Assembly (NCBI GenBank): GCA_905206345.1
Contig: CAJLGW010000039.1
Span: 1-17,957 of the forward strand
Origin: an uncultured Sutterella sp.
GTDB lineage: Bacteria; Pseudomonadota; Gammaproteobacteria; Burkholderiales; Burkholderiaceae_F
Length of the DNA stretch: 17,957 bases
Direction of reading: 5' to 3'
Shown: positions 15,031-17,957 of the stretch, one piece after another
Layout: each line of letters starts with the position of its first letter
Position numbering within the stretch: position 1 is the first letter of the stretch
The notes under the pieces: generated by a model
The model's input: the letters and a program-made list of their open reading frames with translations, nothing else
Databases searched by the model: none
What the model was told of the DNA's origin: nothing
Made by a program: the position numbers and the translations under genes

Positions 15031-16743
15031 CTAGTCTCCTAACAACAATGTGCCGATCGCAAATTTGCTCTCCGGGTGTTCGGGCTCGTGCAAAAGATAC
15101 GTTAACGTTTTCTTTTCGGTGTTGTACTCAATTGTCATTTCAACCGTTTGCCCTGGTCGAATCATTTGCATAAATTTCATGTTTTTGCCTTCTTTAAAAG
15201 ACAAAGGCGTCTTTAAGTAGCGTTGAGCTTCTCGCATCACGTATTCGATTTGAGCTACACCCGGCAAAAGATGAAATTCTTCAAAGTGCCCATCAAAATG
15301 AGGGTCTGATGCTGTTGCTACAAACGTTAAATTCAAGGTGTTGGCTTCGCAGTGCCACGTCACGGGTTGAATGTGACGGGGATCAAAAAGTGACGATAAG
15401 GCTTCAAGCGTACATTTACCTCGTTGATCAAAAGGCATCATGGGTTCAAAGCGCCAACGGTGCGGGAGCATCACCGCTTCAAAGTGCGTCAAAAGTGCTT
15501 CTCGTAATTTCTTTACTAAAGCACGTTTGCCGTTATCGGACAAAATCTTTTGACCTTCGCTATTGGGAACGGCAACGACGGCAATTTCACCCTCAAAAAC
15601 GAAGGCTTTGCACTCAGCAATGAAACCACTTTCCGTTAATCGCTTTTCCATGGCTGTTAAGCTCACACGCTTTTCGGCAACTTTGGCAATGCGATCAACG
15701 CGGCCGATTAAGCGAAAATGGCGATCGGGCAAGATGTCAATGCGATCGTTACCCAACGTCCATTGGTCTTTTTCTAAGCGAGCAGAGCGCACCTGAAGAA
15801 TGCCGTCTTCATTTGCCTCGACTTCCGTTTCGGGCATTGGATGCCACAGGCACGAATCCTCATTAATGTCACCCGCTTGATCGATGCGTCTGTGACGCCA
15901 CGCAATGCCATCGAGTTCGGTGCTACCAAAAATCTCATAGGGCGTTTGCGAAAAAAGTGTTTGACTTAAACGAAGTCCGTCATCGGACAAAGGGCCACCC
16001 GAGGTCACGACCATCTTTAAATTGCTGCGTGCGGCCTGCCAATCCATCGTTTCGGGGAAGCGCTGTAAGTGAGCGGGGCTAGTGACCAACAGACATTCTT
16101 GGTTTTCCGAGAGGCGCTTGGCAATCGTTTCCGGATAAAAAAGTCGTTCGTTTGTAAAAAGTCGGCCACTGGCGATCGGCCACAAAAGGCGCCACAAAAA
16201 GCCATAAATATGTTGATGCGAAACGGTAGAGAAAACGATGGCGCCTTGCGGAGCCACTTCAGAGAAATGGGCATCCAAGTGATCTACACCGTCAAAGATT
16301 TGTTCCAAGCGCTTTTCAATACGCAAGGGTTCGCCCGTGGAACCCGAAGTAAAGAGCTCAACAAGTTTGGCTTTGAGGTCCAGGGGTGAATTAAACGTGA
16401 TGTCGGAGATACCTTCAACCGGTGTGATGCAACGGTGAGCGCTCTCAAACTTTTCATCAAAGACAAAGGCGTCCACATCGCTCAAAAGTTTTTCTTGTGT
16501 GTGTTCGGTCATGTCGGTGGGAAGTACCGTCAAGACGCCGGCTTGCCATGCACCGAAAAGCGCACAGGCAAATCGATAGGTATCTTGGCAAAAAAGGGCA
16601 ACGCGATGAACGGCCGCTTTTTCATAAGCCAAACGAAAGCACTCTGCGTCATGGAAAAACGTTTTTTCACTGACAAGTTGCCCATTGACCCATGCTACAG
16701 GGCGATCTGTGGGCGTTTGCGTAAACCAAGTTGAAAGATCCAT
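15031..16743 (-). CDS. apeH: Aryl/acyl-ACP ligase fused to hotdog dehydratase (ApeH-ApeI fusion)
   Basis: The 570-residue protein has two domains. Residues 1 to about 450 are an AMP-forming adenylate enzyme: P-loop LFTSGSTGEP (130-139), FGSTELDG (272-279), RLIGRVDRIAKVAEKR (344-359) and a catalytic Lys443 in RGKCT. Residues about 455-570 are a FabA/FabZ-like hotdog domain with HFDGHF, LLPGVAQIEY, catalytic His486 and an acidic partner Glu500. The first domain should activate an aryl acid such as 4-hydroxybenzoate or a cinnamate and load it on an ACP; the second should dehydrate beta-hydroxyacyl-ACP, the job of ApeI. In characterised APE systems these are separate neighbouring genes. The start is 5 nt after the membrane protein stop, with AGAGAT upstream. 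Confidence 0.9.
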   Translation of the reverse strand: MDLSTWFTQTPTDRPVAWVNGQLVSEKTFFHDAECFRLAYEKAAVHRVALFCQDTYRFACALFGAWQAGVLTVLPTDMTEHTQEKLLSDVDAFVFDEKFESAHRCITPVEGISDITFNSPLDLKAKLVELFTSGSTGEPLRIEKRLEQIFDGVDHLDAHFSEVAPQGAIVFSTVSHQHIYGFLWRLLWPIASGRLFTNERLFYPETIAKRLSENQECLLVTSPAHLQRFPETMDWQAARSNLKMVVTSGGPLSDDGLRLSQTLFSQTPYEIFGSTELDGIAWRHRRIDQAGDINEDSCLWHPMPETEVEANEDGILQVRSARLEKDQWTLGNDRIDILPDRHFRLIGRVDRIAKVAEKRVSLTAMEKRLTESGFIAECKAFVFEGEIAVVAVPNSEGQKILSDNGKRALVKKLREALLTHFEAVMLPHRWRFEPMMPFDQRGKCTLEALSSLFDPRHIQPVTWHCEANTLNLTFVATASDPHFDGHFEEFHLLPGVAQIEYVMREAQRYLKTPLSFKEGKNMKFMQMIRPGQTVEMTIEYNTEKKTLTYLLHEPEHPESKFAIGTLLLGD

Positions 16744-16748
16744 AGCGA

Positions 16749-17282
16749 CTATCTCTTTGTGACGTATTTTTTATAGAGCCACTCGCCCCCAAAAAGGGCG
16801 CCAATGAGCACATAAGCAATAAAACCATTGTACAGCGCCCACCAATCATCACTTGTAAAAAGTGCGGTAAAAAGTGCAATACTGCCGTTAAAAATAAAGA
16901 AAACACACCAAATTTTCGTTAAGTTGCGAATATAACGAATGGCTTTTTGCGGTAAGTTAGGTTCTTTTAGGCGGGCAAACTTTTCAATGATCGTCTCTTT
17001 TTGATAAAGGCTCGTTGCAAACAAAACCAGCATAACGGCATTCATGACAACGGGATACAGTTTGAGCGGCAACGATTCATTTTGCCAATAGGCCATCGCT
17101 GCCAAGACGGTAGCAGCGACAAACGTAAAAACAGAGCTGCGATCACGGTGACTGTAGAGTCGAAGCGCAGTAATAAAGACAAGGAATAGGGCAAGAAAGG
17201 CAAGCCCAAAATGTTGCAACCCCAGCCAGATCACTAACGGATAGCATAGGGTTGCAATCAGTGCGAGCACTTTTGCGAGCAT
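16749..17282 (-). CDS. Small polytopic inner-membrane protein of the APE locus
   Basis: The 177-residue protein is mostly hydrophobic, with about six predicted transmembrane helices (near 4-24, 26-44, 53-70, 77-95, 116-136 and 147-168) and a basic C-terminus ending KKYVTKR. I recognise no catalytic motif. A membrane protein of this size (COG4648-like from memory; apeG position) sits between the second ACP and the ligase in APE loci, and it does so here with 6- and 5-nt gaps. It may be a membrane anchor for the synthase or part of lipid transfer; its function is unknown. Confidence 0.78.
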   Translation of the reverse strand: MLAKVLALIATLCYPLVIWLGLQHFGLAFLALFLVFITALRLYSHRDRSSVFTFVAATVLAAMAYWQNESLPLKLYPVVMNAVMLVLFATSLYQKETIIEKFARLKEPNLPQKAIRYIRNLTKIWCVFFIFNGSIALFTALFTSDDWWALYNGFIAYVLIGALFGGEWLYKKYVTKR

Positions 17283-17288
17283 ACCGAC

Positions 17289-17552
17289 CTATTGCGGGCT
17301 CTCAGGTGTTTTCAAGAGCTCTTCAATCCCGCGGACAACATCGCCCACGGTACGCATGGTGTAGAAATCTTTCGGGTTGATCTTGCGACGACCGATTAAG
17401 GGGCGCAATTGAGCCAACAAGTCAATGGCATCAATGCTATCGATGTCCAAATCTTCATTGAGTTTGGCTTCCATCGTAATCGTTTCGGGATCGATTTCGA
17501 AGGTTTCTTCTAACGTGAGCTTGAGCTTTTCAAAAATCTCTTCTTGAGTCAT
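17289..17552 (-). CDS. apeF: Acyl carrier protein, second copy (ApeF-like)
   Basis: The 87-residue acidic four-helix carrier protein has the phosphopantetheine-attachment serine at Ser39 in DLDIDSIDAIDLL. The site differs from the first carrier (GLDSVDG), and the following helix is less acidic, with an RPLIGRRK stretch unusual for recognition helices. This suggests it is served by different partners, perhaps holding the starter or the finished polyene while the first ACP carries malonyl and extending chains. It lies 12 nt after the first ACP gene, with GAGG upstream of the ATG. The symbol follows order and family. Confidence 0.88.
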   Translation of the reverse strand: MTQEEIFEKLKLTLEETFEIDPETITMEAKLNEDLDIDSIDAIDLLAQLRPLIGRRKINPKDFYTMRTVGDVVRGIEELLKTPESPQ

Positions 17553-17564
17553 TCTCTGGCCCTC

Positions 17565-17825
17565 TTACTTGCGTAAATCCGTGACGCATTGCGCCAAGGA
17601 ATTGATGTTTTGGAAATACTTCTTCATATCGGCATTTTCAGAACTTAACGTGATGCCGTACTTTTTCTTGAGCGCTAAGCCCAATTCCAAACCATCCACG
17701 CTATCCAAACCTAAACCCTCTTCGGAGAATAAAGGCATGTCGTCAGTGATGTCGTCAGCCGTCATGTCTTCTAAGTTTAAAGACATGATGATCAGCGTTT
17801 TTAACTCTTGTTTTAATTCGTCCAT
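17565..17825 (-). CDS. apeE: Acyl carrier protein, first gene of the operon (ApeE-like)
   Basis: The 86-residue carrier protein has its attachment serine at Ser42 within EEGLGLDSVDGLELGLAL. The GLDSVD site and following acidic helix fit a carrier that docks with ketosynthase, ketoreductase and dehydratase. In studied APE systems the equivalent ACP carries the growing polyene. It is the first gene of the sixteen-gene operon seen here; the ATG at 17825 lacks an obvious SD (upstream CCCGTTTGTATC), so expression may depend on leader structure. Genes beyond the right edge could also belong to the cluster. Confidence 0.9.
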   Translation of the reverse strand: MDELKQELKTLIIMSLNLEDMTADDITDDMPLFSEEGLGLDSVDGLELGLALKKKYGITLSSENADMKKYFQNINSLAQCVTDLRK

Positions 17826-17957
17826 GATACAAACGGGAAAAAAGAGACAATATCTTTTTATTTTAATGGGGAACGAGGAGTTTTCCCATTGAATGATCGT
17901 TCAGGTTCATCACACTTTAGCGTGAAAGTTGTAAAACCCAAGCAAAAAGTGGTAACA
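17826..17957 (-). promoter_or_regulatory. Leader/promoter region of the polyene operon with imperfect palindrome
   Basis: This 132-nt stretch upstream of the first ACP gene shows no coding signal and is A/T-rich near the gene. AATGGGGAA (17865-17873) is complementary to TTTCCCATT (17882-17890) with one G-T wobble, around an eight-base loop, 40-65 nt before the start codon. A weaker dyad, ACTTT-6-AAAGT, lies further out. On the minus strand TTTACA with TGATGA 17 bp downstream could be a poor sigma-70 promoter. The palindrome is more likely an operator or 5'-leader hairpin than a terminator, as no T-tract follows it on the transcript. Confidence 0.35.

Noticed and set aside
17569..17892. 107-codon plus-strand frame covering the first ACP and its leader
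   Set aside because: Serine/lysine-rich antisense of a clear acyl carrier protein; no independent coding evidence.
1..17957. CRISPR arrays, insertion sequences, tRNA or rRNA genes
   Set aside because: No spaced direct repeats, transposase-like proteins, terminal inverted repeats or RNA gene signatures were seen; the window is almost wholly coding.

Overview
The window holds one long co-directional operon of sixteen genes on the minus strand (about 17.8 kb down to 1.5 kb). It reads as an aryl polyene (APE)-type biosynthetic gene cluster: a type II fatty acid synthase-like polyketide pathway making a membrane-anchored arylated polyene pigment. A convergent plus-strand gene for a DcuB-type anaerobic C4-dicarboxylate transporter lies at the left edge. 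DcuB, LolA-like carriers, an OM-type lipoprotein and an APE locus together indicate a Gram-negative, fumarate/succinate-exchanging anaerobe or facultative anaerobe, probably a gamma- or betaproteobacterium. Moderate GC would fit a host-associated lineage such as Sutterellaceae or Succinivibrionaceae, but the sequence alone does not settle this.

Layout in transcription order (right to left): two acyl carrier proteins; a small polytopic membrane protein; an AMP-dependent aryl/acyl-ACP ligase fused to a hotdog dehydratase; a family 2 glycosyltransferase; an LpxL-type acyltransferase; a LolA-like carrier; an MMPL/RND exporter; a lipoprotein; ketosynthase; dehydratase; ketoreductase; second ketosynthase; 4'-phosphopantetheinyl transferase; SAM methyltransferase; a second LolA-like protein; and a second, degenerate MMPL protein. 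From the ACPs to the second ketosynthase this follows the ape E-F-G-H-I-J-L-M-N-O-P-Q-R order as I remember it. Gene spacing is from -16 to +39 nt, mostly ATGA overlaps or gaps under 15 nt, which points to one transcript with translational coupling.

Working model (inference): the PPTase converts the ACPs to holo form. The ligase loads an aryl starter, and the ketosynthases, ketoreductase and dehydratases run repeated extension, reduction and dehydration without enoyl reduction, giving a conjugated polyene. The methyltransferase tailors the aryl ring. The glycosyltransferase and acyltransferase attach the polyene to a lipid/sugar anchor, and the MMPL, LolA-like and lipoprotein gene products move it to the outer membrane.

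Unusual points: the ligase-dehydratase fusion; two LolA-MMPL pairs, one MMPL having lost the Asp-Tyr pair of both TM4 and TM10; two ketosynthases with complete Cys-His-His triads and no chain length factor in view; no starter-forming enzyme or thioesterase in the window; and paired palindromes in both upstream regions. No tRNA, rRNA, CRISPR or mobile element was seen.
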